DNA of 7,861 nt, from positions 1 through 7,861 of the forward strand of contig JAGMBN010000057.1 in NCBI GenBank assembly GCA_023129655.1, given 5' to 3'. Under the pieces are notes generated by a model. It made no database searches. It worked only from the letters and a program-made list of their open reading frames with translations, and was not told the origin of the DNA. Numbering within the stretch: the first letter of the stretch is position 1; every line of letters starts with the position of its first letter. Positions 1-5,291 of this stretch are shown piece after piece. This stretch comes from a bacterium (GTDB lineage Bacteria > JAHJDO01). The translations under genes were made by a program, and so were the position numbers.

Positions 1-383
1 TTTTCTATCTCGTTGTTAACATCCAGAGAGTTCTTGACTCCATAATCTATCACATTGCCGGCAATGGCTAACTCCACTGCCGTTAAAAGACCATCATTTG
101 AACTTCTAATTTTTTCTTTCAGCTTTGTATAAATATCTAAAACAAGTTTATTGCTTTTTTGTTTAATCTTTTTAAAAGGGTCATCATTGCCTGTTATTCC
201 CTTTACAATCCGATATATTTCTCTTCCCATTTTGGGCGGACTTGCGTCCAATGGAAAATCAGGAATTAATTTAGAAACCTCATTTAATACTTTCTTTTGT
301 GTAGCTTCGTCCACACCTGTTATTCTTGTCATATCAAGAGCTTGTCTAAAAAAGCATGGTATACAATCTAAATAAGTTCTCAT
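1..383 (-). CDS. DUF89 / ARMT1-like damage-control phosphatase family protein (partial, C-terminal part outside window)
   Basis: This reading frame has no entry of its own among complete ORFs because it runs off the left edge. From the ATG at 381-383 it stays open for 127 codons. The N-terminus reads MRTYLDCIPCFFRQAL, followed by a helical region with SPPKMGREIYRIV (about residues 57-69), then LAIAGNVIDYGVKN. The CxxCxxRQ start and the AGNVIDYG segment are hallmarks of the AF1104-type DUF89 family. Members of that family are metal-dependent phosphatases proposed to remove damaged or surplus phosphorylated metabolites. The catalytic Asp/Asn metal site lies in the missing C-terminal half, so activity cannot be judged. 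No strong Shine-Dalgarno sequence precedes the ATG; the nearest purine run (CGAG) is at the edge of the hairpin repeat pair. The gene is 94 bases downstream of the DUF5320 gene on the same strand and could be read through from it. Family assignment is fairly sure; the substrate is unknown. Confidence 0.85.
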   Translation of the reverse strand, partial: MRTYLDCIPCFFRQALDMTRITGVDEATQKKVLNEVSKLIPDFPLDASPPKMGREIYRIVKGITGNDDPFKKIKQKSNKLVLDIYTKLKEKIRSSNDGLLTAVELAIAGNVIDYGVKNSLDVNNEIE

Positions 384-393
384 TTTAAACACT

Positions 394-478
394 CGTTAGG
401 GCAGGGGCAAGCCCTGCCCCCCTACATTTAAATTTATTTTCCGCATTGTAGGGGTGGGGCTTGCCCCCACCCATTCGC
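394..478. repeat. Pair of inverted GC-rich hairpin repeats (REP/MITE-like)
   Basis: Two near-identical palindromic units face each other. Unit 1 (399-419) is GGGCAGGG, loop GCAAG, CCCTGCCC, a perfect 8-bp stem. Unit 2 (452-472) is GGGTGGGG, loop CTTGC, CCCCACCC, also a perfect 8-bp stem. Unit 2 read on the minus strand resembles unit 1 read on the plus strand. The inner ends (CCCCTACA 419-426 and TGTAGGGG 447-454) can also pair across a 20-base AT-rich spacer, so the whole element could fold as a cruciform. It fills the gap between the DUF5320 stop codon and the DUF89 start. Neither hairpin is followed by a U-run on either strand. The layout resembles paired REP (BIME) elements or a small non-autonomous element. 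There is no transposase here, and whether copies exist elsewhere in the genome cannot be seen from this window. Confidence 0.8.
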
Positions 479-870
479 TATTTCTTCTCCTTAGTTGCTG
501 ATTTCAATTCGCTGATCCGCTTATTAATGGTCTCCAGTTCTTCCCCTATGGCTTTAGACTGCTCTTTCAGCATGTCTGTTTCCTGTTGAGGAGTAATTTC
601 CTGAGCATACGGATAGCCGCCATAAGCAGCTGGATAATTAGGAGCAGCGTAAGAAGCGCCATATGCGGTTCCACGCCAGCCAAAACCTCGTCCAAAACCG
701 CGCCCCCTGCCGAAACCACGACCTCCACCCAAGCCAAGGCCATAACCAAAACGACCTCTTCCTTGAATCGGATTCATATAACCCGGGACTGAGTAACCAG
801 CACAGTAACCTGCTGCCCTGCCTGTCATTGGACCCATTCCTCCTGGACCTGTTCCGTCTCCACCTGGCAT
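478..870 (-). CDS. DUF5320 family protein, Gly/Arg/aromatic-rich, with C-terminal coiled coil
   Basis: A 130-residue protein of unknown function. The ATG at 868-870 is chosen over an in-frame ATG 39 bases upstream. A near-perfect Shine-Dalgarno sequence (AAGGAGGTGA on the minus strand) sits 8 bases before it, and family members begin MPGGDGTGP. The upstream ATG lies inside the operator region. The N-terminus carries the DUF5320 signature MPGGDGTGPGGMGPMTGRAA followed by GYCAGY, with the only Cys at residue 23. Residues 37-68 are low-complexity Gly/Arg/Phe repeats (RGFGRGRGFGRGFGWRG), and 69-90 are rich in Ala, Tyr, Gly and Pro. Residues 94-128 look like a charged amphipathic helix or coiled coil. 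No signal peptide or membrane segment is visible. It has its own promoter and a Fur-box-like operator, and lies directly downstream of yggS. From memory, such proteins often neighbour NifX/NifB-like or Mrp-type iron-sulfur genes in anaerobes; none is present here. Confidence 0.85.
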   Translation of the reverse strand: MPGGDGTGPGGMGPMTGRAAGYCAGYSVPGYMNPIQGRGRFGYGLGLGGGRGFGRGRGFGRGFGWRGTAYGASYAAPNYPAAYGGYPYAQEITPQQETDMLKEQSKAIGEELETINKRISELKSATKEKK

Positions 871-875
871 TTTAT

Positions 876-885
876 TCACCTCCTT
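876..885 (-). promoter_or_regulatory. Strong Shine-Dalgarno sequence fixing the DUF5320 start
   Basis: The minus strand reads AAGGAGGTGA, close to a full match to the anti-Shine-Dalgarno tail, with 8 bases between its GGAGG core and the ATG at 868-870. It selects the MPGGDG start over the ATG at 907-909, which lies upstream of the operator near the predicted transcription start and has no ribosome-binding site. Confidence 0.9.
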
Positions 886-887
886 AT

Positions 888-908
888 TGAAAATGATTTT
901 CATTTCCA
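888..908 (-). promoter_or_regulatory. Fur-box-like operator of the DUF5320 gene
   Basis: Bases 888-902 read TGAAAATGATTTTCA, a perfect 7-1-7 inverted repeat. It matches the Fur-box half-site pattern TGATAAT-N-ATTATCA except for one symmetric change in each half. The run continues as TTTCCA to 908, giving a partial second half-site offset by 6 bases, as in overlapping Fur operators. It lies between the -10 box (914-919) and the Shine-Dalgarno sequence (876-885), at about +5 to +19. A bound repressor there would block transcription start or promoter escape. A similar site precedes the fur-family gene at 2093-2107. Confidence 0.8.
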
Positions 909-913
909 TTTAC

Positions 914-942
914 AATATATACAATTGGAAATGTTCTGTCAA
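914..942 (-). promoter_or_regulatory. Sigma-70/A-type promoter of the DUF5320 gene
   Basis: On the minus strand the -35 box is TTGACA (937-942), the spacer is 17 bases, and the -10 box is TATATT (914-919). The -35 is a full consensus match and overlaps the yggS stop codon (TGA at 939-941). Transcription probably starts near 907, so DUF5320 can be made independently of the fur-yggS transcript. No terminator separates it from yggS, so read-through is also possible. Confidence 0.8.
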
Positions 943-1622
943 GAGTTTTTTAAATTTCTCTCTCCAAAAACAACCGTTCCCAATCTAATCATATTACTTC
1001 CTTCTTCTATTGCTATCTTGTAAGAATTTGACATTCCCATAGATAATGTTTCCGTCTTAACTCTTGGCAAGTTAAGCGCTTTTATTCTTTCAAAAATATT
1101 CTTTGTTTTTCTGAAATAAGATATTGAATCTTCGGGATTTCCAAATCGAGGGCCCATTGTCATCAGGCCTTCAAAACTTAGATGTTCAAGTTTTGAAATT
1201 TCTCTAACTAAATTTTCAATAACCTCATATTCTGGTTTTATACCTGCTTTTGTCATTTCACTGCCAATGTTTATTTCTAAATATATGGAAACTGGTTTTT
1301 CTATTCCCTGCGCTCTCTTGTCAATAGCTGCTGCTTTTTCTAAAGAATCAACTGTTTGTATAACATCAAAAATTCCAAGAGCTTTGTTAATCTTATTTTT
1401 TTGTAAATGTCCTATCATGTGCCATCTAACCTTTTTTGCTTTTTCACCCAAAGAATCATACATCGCCTCAGCTTCCTGCACATAATTTTCCCCAATGTCT
1501 GTAGCTCCAGCCTCTATAACCTCGTCAATCTCTTCAGGAGTCCTTGTCTTACCTGCTAAAACTATAGTTACGTTGTCTGGAATTTCTTCTCTAACTCTTT
1601 GATAGTTTTCTGCTATTGACAT
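939..1622 (-). CDS. yggS: YggS/PROSC family pyridoxal phosphate homeostasis protein
   Basis: A 227-residue cytosolic protein of the usual length for the YggS/PROSC/YBL036C family, a fold-type III PLP-binding protein without known enzymatic activity that balances free B6 vitamers. Motifs in order: AGKTRT with the PLP-binding lysine at K25, GENYVQE (44-50), WHMIGHLQKNK (67-77), VDSLEKA (91-97), EINIGSEMTKAG (116-127), EGLMTMGP (151-158), LSMGMSNSY (193-201), and the phosphate-contacting IRLGTVVFGER (212-222). All expected family blocks are present. The ATG at 1620-1622 lies inside the 3' end of the fur-family gene, with a 10-base overlap and no good Shine-Dalgarno sequence of its own, so translational coupling is likely. 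In many bacteria yggS neighbours proC, ylmE-like or cell-division genes; here it is tied to a metal-responsive regulator. Confidence 0.95.
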   Translation of the reverse strand: MSIAENYQRVREEIPDNVTIVLAGKTRTPEEIDEVIEAGATDIGENYVQEAEAMYDSLGEKAKKVRWHMIGHLQKNKINKALGIFDVIQTVDSLEKAAAIDKRAQGIEKPVSIYLEINIGSEMTKAGIKPEYEVIENLVREISKLEHLSFEGLMTMGPRFGNPEDSISYFRKTKNIFERIKALNLPRVKTETLSMGMSNSYKIAIEEGSNMIRLGTVVFGERNLKNS

Positions 1623-2077
1623 TTTTCACATAACCCGTAAAACTGAATAAGATGATTTGTTGATTTAAAATTGTATTTCTTTAAAAGTCCTTTTTCGGTT
1701 TGCTCAAGAAGTTTTATCTCTTCATCTATAAAGTCTGCATAATCAATAATTCTATTGCAATTTGTACATATTAAATGATGGTGATGCTTTTTTCCCTTAG
1801 GGCCTTCTGACAATTCATACCTTGCTCTGCTATCTCCGAAGTCAAACTTAAATATTAAACCCATATTAGCCAAAATGTCCAGAGTGCGATAAATGGTTGT
1901 TAATCCTACAGCAGGATAATAAGTATGTACTTTTATGTATATCTCTTCTGCGCTTAAATGGTCATCGGATTTAGATAGCACATCAAGTATGGCTTCTCTT
2001 GGCGCAGTTATCCTATAACCGCAACCTCTGAATCTTCCATGCCACCACATTGGCCTAATATTTCTTTGCATTGGCAT
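1613..2077 (-). CDS. Fur/PerR family metal-dependent transcriptional regulator
   Basis: A 154-residue winged-helix repressor of the ferric uptake regulator family. The N-terminal arm (MPMQRNIRPMWWHGRFRGCG) is followed by the DNA-binding domain (YRITAPREAILDVL, 21-34; recognition helix within VGLTTIYRTLDILANMG, 57-73). The C-terminal dimerisation and metal domain has HHHH (98-101), CTNC (C104, C107), IIDY (110-113) and GLCEKC (C150, C153). The two CxxC pairs form the structural zinc site. Aligned to Bacillus PerR, likely regulatory ligands are H40, E88, H99, H101 and D112. D112 matches PerR's Asp104, whereas E88 stands where PerR has Asp85, so the sequence does not decide between Fur and PerR. 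The start is supported by AGAGGTGAT ahead of the ATG. An upstream Fur-box-like site suggests autoregulation. It overlaps yggS by 10 bases. Confidence 0.93.
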   Translation of the reverse strand: MPMQRNIRPMWWHGRFRGCGYRITAPREAILDVLSKSDDHLSAEEIYIKVHTYYPAVGLTTIYRTLDILANMGLIFKFDFGDSRARYELSEGPKGKKHHHHLICTNCNRIIDYADFIDEEIKLLEQTEKGLLKKYNFKSTNHLIQFYGLCEKCQ

Positions 2078-2092
2078 AATATCACCTCTTAT

Positions 2093-2107
2093 TGATAATG
2101 ATTTCCA
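2093..2107 (-). promoter_or_regulatory. Fur-box-like operator of the fur-family gene
   Basis: The plus strand reads TGATAATGATTTCCA. The left half matches the Fur-box half-site TGATAAT exactly, and the right half matches ATTATCA at 5 of 7 positions. It sits between the -10 box (2113-2118) and the Shine-Dalgarno sequence (about 2083-2089), the same arrangement as the better site at 888-908. The weaker symmetry would suit an autoregulated gene that keeps some basal expression. Confidence 0.7.
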
Positions 2108-2112
2108 TTCTT

Positions 2113-2141
2113 AATATACATCTTTTCAAAAACTCTATCAA
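2113..2141 (-). promoter_or_regulatory. Promoter of the fur-yggS operon
   Basis: On the minus strand: -35 TTGATA (2136-2141), a 17-base spacer, -10 TATATT (2113-2118). It lies downstream of the terminator of the sugar operon, so fur-yggS is a separate transcript. The -10 box and the sequence after it closely resemble the DUF5320 promoter. Confidence 0.75.
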
Positions 2142-2185
2142 GCCTTTTTAGATAAAATGTCAGATAAAATTCAAAAGTGCACACC

Positions 2186-2208
2186 TAAAAAGCCCCCAAG
2201 AATGGGGG
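2186..2208 (-). terminator. Rho-independent terminator of the sugar operon
   Basis: On the minus strand the sequence CCCCCA, loop TTCT, TGGGGG, then CTTTTTA forms a 6-bp GC-rich hairpin followed by a T-run. It sits 48 bases after the stop codon of the kinase remnant (2257-2259) and before the fur promoter, so it ends the minus-strand transcript that starts near 5290. Confidence 0.75.
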
Positions 2209-2256
2209 TTTGGGGGTTGAAAAAAGAGCTTATTATATGGAAAAACGAATAAAGAT

Positions 2257-2457
2257 TTATTTTTTGCTCTTAGAAAACGTGCGTTCCAGATTGGCAACCA
2301 CTTCGTCTGTCCATTCTACACCAATCACATCCAGCGCAATAAGCGCTGCGCCAATAACAGGTGGGAATTGTGGGATTACTAACTTAGCCCTGGGGGGTTT
2401 TGCGCGAAGACCTTTTTGTATTAAATCAAAATATATTCCGCCGTTTTCAACCAGCCC
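2257..2457 (-). pseudogene. C-terminal fragment of a BadF/BcrA-type (N-acetylglucosamine kinase-like) ATPase gene
   Basis: In the minus-strand frame ending with the TAA at 2257-2259, 66 codons read GLVENGGIYFDLIQKGLRAK, then PPRAKLVIPQFPPVIGAALI, then ALDVIGVEWTDEVVANLERT and FSKSKK. This matches the C-terminal end of BadF/BadG/BcrA/BcrD-family sugar kinases: a GG(V)xxNGxxxxD block, a short insert, then P-x-FPPVxGAALxAL and a terminal helix. The rest of the roughly 300-residue protein is missing, and there is no start codon or ribosome-binding site for this part. A TAA closes the frame about 27 bases upstream of the fragment. The terminator shortly downstream suggests this was once the natural end of the operon. 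Family assignment rests on the pattern alone and is moderately sure. Confidence 0.65.
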
Positions 2458-2576
2458 GGCTTTGGATGAGATAGAGAATATTTCTTAAGGGAACTGAATA
2501 TTATTTCCCCTTTATTATTACATAGAAGAGTCTTTACCCCTGTTGTGCCTATGTCAATCCCGATAACATATTCCAT
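2421..2576 (-). pseudogene. N-terminal fragment of an FGGY-family carbohydrate kinase, out of frame with what follows
   Basis: The ATG at 2574-2576 lies inside the 3' end of the PIG-L gene (23-base overlap), a normal coupled-operon junction. It opens MEYVIGIDIGTTGVKTLLCN, then NKGEIIFSSLKKYSLSHPKP and GW. The nucleotide-binding GIDIGTTGVKT loop and the YSLSHPKPGW segment are typical of xylulokinase-like FGGY kinases. After codon 42 the similarity ends. The frame continues nine codons (LKTAEYILI) and stops at the TAA at 2421-2423. An FGGY kinase should be about 500 residues, so a simple frameshift cannot explain this; almost the whole gene is absent. The break coincides with GGGCTGG (2451-2457), shared with the start of the BadF-like fragment. 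It may be a true deletion or an assembly join. Confidence 0.75.
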
Positions 2577-3345
2577 TACTACTATCCTTTAAATATTTAA
2601 CATTGTTCTTTAACAGCTTCTCTAAGATGTTATCCTGAGAAAATGCATGTCCCTTATGCTGTCTGAATCCTTCGGCATATTCTATGCCAACTTCCTTTCC
2701 TCTTCTGCCTGAAAGTTCCTTCATAGTCTCTGTGTATTTGTCCATACCGTGCTGTCTTTTCAGCCACGAGCGCTGGCTTTCATGTTTCTTTAACATACTG
2801 GTTTTGGTTTCCATTACATCTTTAATATCCACATAAAATTCAGGATGTATAGAATTGCCGAATCTATCTTTAAATTCAATGGGATCTCCATAGTATAGAT
2901 ATGGAATCTTGGATGTTGCTTTTGCCGGATTTACCAAACCGGTATGATAATTTGGAAGTGACGCATTGAAACATCCGTCCCACACCAGATCAGCAGTTAT
3001 CTCATGATCTTTCATATAATCCTGAGGAGACATGGTAATAACAATATCAGGGTCTACTTTTCGTATCATTTCTGTAACCATAAATCTTGTTGAATTATCA
3101 AACACAACATGCAAACAGGATATGCCGCAACTAATGTATTCCGCTCCAAGCAGTTCTGCTGACGCCTTAGCTTCCATATACCGTTTTCTGCTCAAGTCTG
3201 CCGGAACATACTCAACAGACCCCATATCCCCTGAACCTACAGTCGCAATGGTTATCTTATGCCCTTTTCTCTTTAGCAGAGCAAGAGTTCCAGCCATAAT
3301 AAATTCCACATCATCCGGATGCATTCCAATACCAAAAATCTTCAT
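2554..3345 (-). CDS. PIG-L/LmbE family deacetylase
   Basis: A 263-residue protein of the PIG-L family, zinc-dependent enzymes that remove N-acetyl groups from amino sugars such as N-acetylglucosamine conjugates. The Rossmann-like start MKIFGIGMHPDDVEF carries the HPDD zinc/catalytic motif (9-12), in a variant context: the family usually has AHPDDE, here M before it and V after it. A second metal motif is in DYMKDHEITADL (D113, H114). The MLKKHESQ segment (184-191) is also a family block. AGGAGG lies 10 bases before the ATG and overlaps the epimerase stop codon, so the two genes are tightly coupled. The 3' end overlaps the start of the kinase remnant by 23 bases. The neighbouring NagB-like gene points to an amino-sugar substrate; this is inferred. 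A bacillithiol-type deacetylase is an alternative but lacks partner genes here. Confidence 0.88.
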   Translation of the reverse strand: MKIFGIGMHPDDVEFIMAGTLALLKRKGHKITIATVGSGDMGSVEYVPADLSRKRYMEAKASAELLGAEYISCGISCLHVVFDNSTRFMVTEMIRKVDPDIVITMSPQDYMKDHEITADLVWDGCFNASLPNYHTGLVNPAKATSKIPYLYYGDPIEFKDRFGNSIHPEFYVDIKDVMETKTSMLKKHESQRSWLKRQHGMDKYTETMKELSGRRGKEVGIEYAEGFRQHKGHAFSQDNILEKLLKNNVKYLKDSSNGICYRD

Positions 3346-3359
3346 AATTCCATATCCTC

Positions 3360-4298
3360 CTATGTTTTTTCTATAATATATCTAACCCAGCCCTCTATCT
3401 TCGTTTTTGAAGCAACCTTTATAAGACCTGAAATACTATCCTCAACCTTCTGATGAAGATTCACTGCGTTTGGAGCGCATGTTAAATTCTCCATGCAGAC
3501 AAACGGCTTATCCAACGGAGTATAGGCAATCATATGCGTAAAATTTTCACTTGCGTCAAGTGTCAGTCTGATGCCTATGTCTCTGAATTCAATAGCCTGC
3601 TTGTCTTTCATATCCCTGTCCACGAACACGTTATCAATATCTACGTTACCAAGCGAACGAAAAGTCCTGAGATCGTATTTTGTCCCGTCAACAGGCAAGG
3701 TTTTACCTGTTGGAACTAAATCTGCAAGTTCCATAATATGGCTGCACGGAATTTTTATAAATACATCTTCTCTCTGTCCTGGAATTTTCCAAAACGGATG
3801 TAATCCATAGCCAAATGGCGCTGATGAGTCCCCTGTATTTTCATAAACAAACTTTATTTCCAGTCCATTTTCAAGAATTGTATATTTAAATGTTAATCTG
3901 CACGGGAAAGGGTATCCTTCATAAACAGGATGATTCTTATCTACTTCCAGAACACATATAATGCTGTCTTCTGTCTTTGAACAGGAAAATACTTCATCCC
4001 TGATGAGACCATGAATAAAAATATCTTTTCCGTGTTTCCGCTGTTTAATTTCCTTGCCTTCAAAGTTATATCGGGATTCAAACAGACGACATGGTGTGGG
4101 AAACATGTTAAAACATCCTGTGTGTTCATTGTTTTTTATCAATTCTTCCTTGGAAAAGTAGATAAATTCCCGCCCATCTATCTCAAAAGACGAAAGGTTG
4201 GCGCCTAGCTGGGGAAGGATCTCTATTTTGATCCGATGTTCTTTATGTTTATTTTCCAGCCTCTCTGATTCCAGCATCTGTTTTATTTTGCCATTCAT
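3360..4298 (-). CDS. Aldose 1-epimerase (GalM-like) family protein
   Basis: A 312-residue beta-sandwich protein of the aldose 1-epimerase family, which interconverts alpha and beta anomers of sugars. The expected catalytic and binding residues appear in order: H96 in FIHGLIRDE, H167 in GYGLHPFWKIPG, D222 in DIDNVFVDRD, and the general base E270 in VCMENLTCAPNAVN. The FNMFPTPCRLF segment (63-73) replaces the common NR-G substrate loop of true GalM, so the substrate may differ from galactose or glucose. The ATG at 4296-4298 follows the NagB-like stop codon by only 2 bases, with a GGCGGAG purine run inside the upstream gene serving as Shine-Dalgarno. No signal peptide is visible, so it is cytosolic. 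It probably prepares the correct anomer for the other enzymes of the operon; this role is inferred. Confidence 0.85.
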   Translation of the reverse strand: MNGKIKQMLESERLENKHKEHRIKIEILPQLGANLSSFEIDGREFIYFSKEELIKNNEHTGCFNMFPTPCRLFESRYNFEGKEIKQRKHGKDIFIHGLIRDEVFSCSKTEDSIICVLEVDKNHPVYEGYPFPCRLTFKYTILENGLEIKFVYENTGDSSAPFGYGLHPFWKIPGQREDVFIKIPCSHIMELADLVPTGKTLPVDGTKYDLRTFRSLGNVDIDNVFVDRDMKDKQAIEFRDIGIRLTLDASENFTHMIAYTPLDKPFVCMENLTCAPNAVNLHQKVEDSISGLIKVASKTKIEGWVRYIIEKT

Positions 4299-4300
4299 GA

Positions 4301-5251
4301 TTAATTACACTCCGCCACTAACGGACCTGCTAATTCCTTTAAAAAGAACAGCTTTCCAGCCAAAGTAGGCATAAAACTGGAAGGTATCCAGATGTTTGGT
4401 CCGTGTCTTAAAGTAACCCAGAGAGATAATCCCTGCCACATCATTCCCCTGCCTAATGTCCCGTCGCATCCGCCGATTATTTTATCCGCTTTGAGGAATA
4501 GGCCAGGCCCAATCGTATTTGCATAACATGGAACCAGTGTTGTGCGGCTCTTAAAACTGGTTATTGCGTTCTGTTCTACAGTAAGAGGATGCAGCTTTGC
4601 TCCAAGTCTGTACCCCTGTTTCTTCCATTCTTCCTCTCCTGAAAACTCGCCGGCAAAATGCGGCTCCCAAAAAGCAATATGAAACACTCTTCCAATACCA
4701 AAAACAACCACAAGTTTTGCCCCATCTTTTTTGAGTTGTCCTATCTTCTCAGCATATGTGGGAAGCATCTCCTTTGTAGCAAAATTCCGTTGGTCTTTTG
4801 GAACAGTCAGATCCCCAAGCGGTCCGTAGAAAACTTGTTCCATTGCATTCTGAAAAGCCCCTGTATTATCAGACGGCAATGTATTCCCGTGTTTATCGCT
4901 CCATTCATCCATATTGAATCCATAAACATGTTTGCAATTCACATTCCATTCCTTTAGAAAATAAATAGCCCATTTATACATTCCCATAGGTCCAACAGGC
5001 AGTATAAAAGCTATCTTCTTGCCCTCATCTCTTGCCCTTTTAATCTCTATAGCTATTTCATGCCCCATCATAGTATCAAAATCACTCAAGGTTTCGCATG
5101 GAACAGGTTCAAACTCCTTATTCCACCAATCCTGACGCTGTGTAATTGTCTCAGGTGGATTATCACAACATCTATCCAGTTTCTTCATATCCCATCCCTG
5201 CGGAAAGAAATTCTCTAACAAAGACCCATTAATTGTGCTCATTAAATCCAT
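4301..5251 (-). CDS. Divergent glucosamine-6-phosphate deaminase/isomerase (NagB-like) family protein
   Basis: A 316-residue protein, longer than the roughly 240-270 residues of standard NagB. Shared features are the Rossmann core with FILPVGPMGMYKW (82-94) in place of the usual GSTP phosphate loop, YGFNMDEW (110-117, catalytic D115 matching Asp72 of E. coli NagB), and GIGRVFHIAFWEP (185-197). In the last motif H191 and E196 match His143 and Glu148, but V189 stands where NagB has Asp141. ANTIGPGLFLKADKIIGG (244-261) matches the later TxG...A-x-x-I block. The unusual N-terminal 50 residues are rich in aromatic and Cys residues. AGGAGGAAG lies about 9 bases before the ATG. It is the first gene of the operon, directly behind a strong promoter. 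It may act on a different (amino) sugar phosphate or be an isomerase; membership is fairly sure, the reaction is not. Confidence 0.78.
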   Translation of the reverse strand: MDLMSTINGSLLENFFPQGWDMKKLDRCCDNPPETITQRQDWWNKEFEPVPCETLSDFDTMMGHEIAIEIKRARDEGKKIAFILPVGPMGMYKWAIYFLKEWNVNCKHVYGFNMDEWSDKHGNTLPSDNTGAFQNAMEQVFYGPLGDLTVPKDQRNFATKEMLPTYAEKIGQLKKDGAKLVVVFGIGRVFHIAFWEPHFAGEFSGEEEWKKQGYRLGAKLHPLTVEQNAITSFKSRTTLVPCYANTIGPGLFLKADKIIGGCDGTLGRGMMWQGLSLWVTLRHGPNIWIPSSFMPTLAGKLFFLKELAGPLVAECN

Positions 5252-5291
5252 AATTATTCTTCCTCCTAATTAACGTACCATTTTACGCGCA

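Noticed and set aside
151..375. Plus-strand open frame of 74 codons at the left edge
   Set aside because: It is antisense to the DUF89 gene, whose minus-strand translation shows clear family motifs.
399..472. Hairpins as Rho-independent terminators
   Set aside because: The stems are strong, but no T-run follows on either strand. They fit repeat elements better, though they may still slow polymerase.
394..478. CRISPR array
   Set aside because: There are only two units, in inverted orientation, with no regular spacers and no cas genes.
567..890. Alternative frames over the DUF5320 gene on both strands
   Set aside because: They are shadows of its Gly/Arg-rich codons. None has a ribosome-binding site or family pattern.
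870..909. Longer DUF5320 start at 907-909 adding MEMKIIFNKEVNK
   Set aside because: The extra codons cover the operator and Shine-Dalgarno sequence, the start lies at or near the predicted transcription start, and the family begins at MPGGDG.
2210..2488. Plus-strand open frame of 92 codons
   Set aside because: It lies exactly antisense to the kinase remnant, starts at a TTG without a ribosome-binding site, and its protein has no recognisable pattern. The minus strand carries the kinase-like similarity.
4658..4957. Plus-strand 99-codon open frame
   Set aside because: It is antisense to the conserved NagB-like core and has no start signal.
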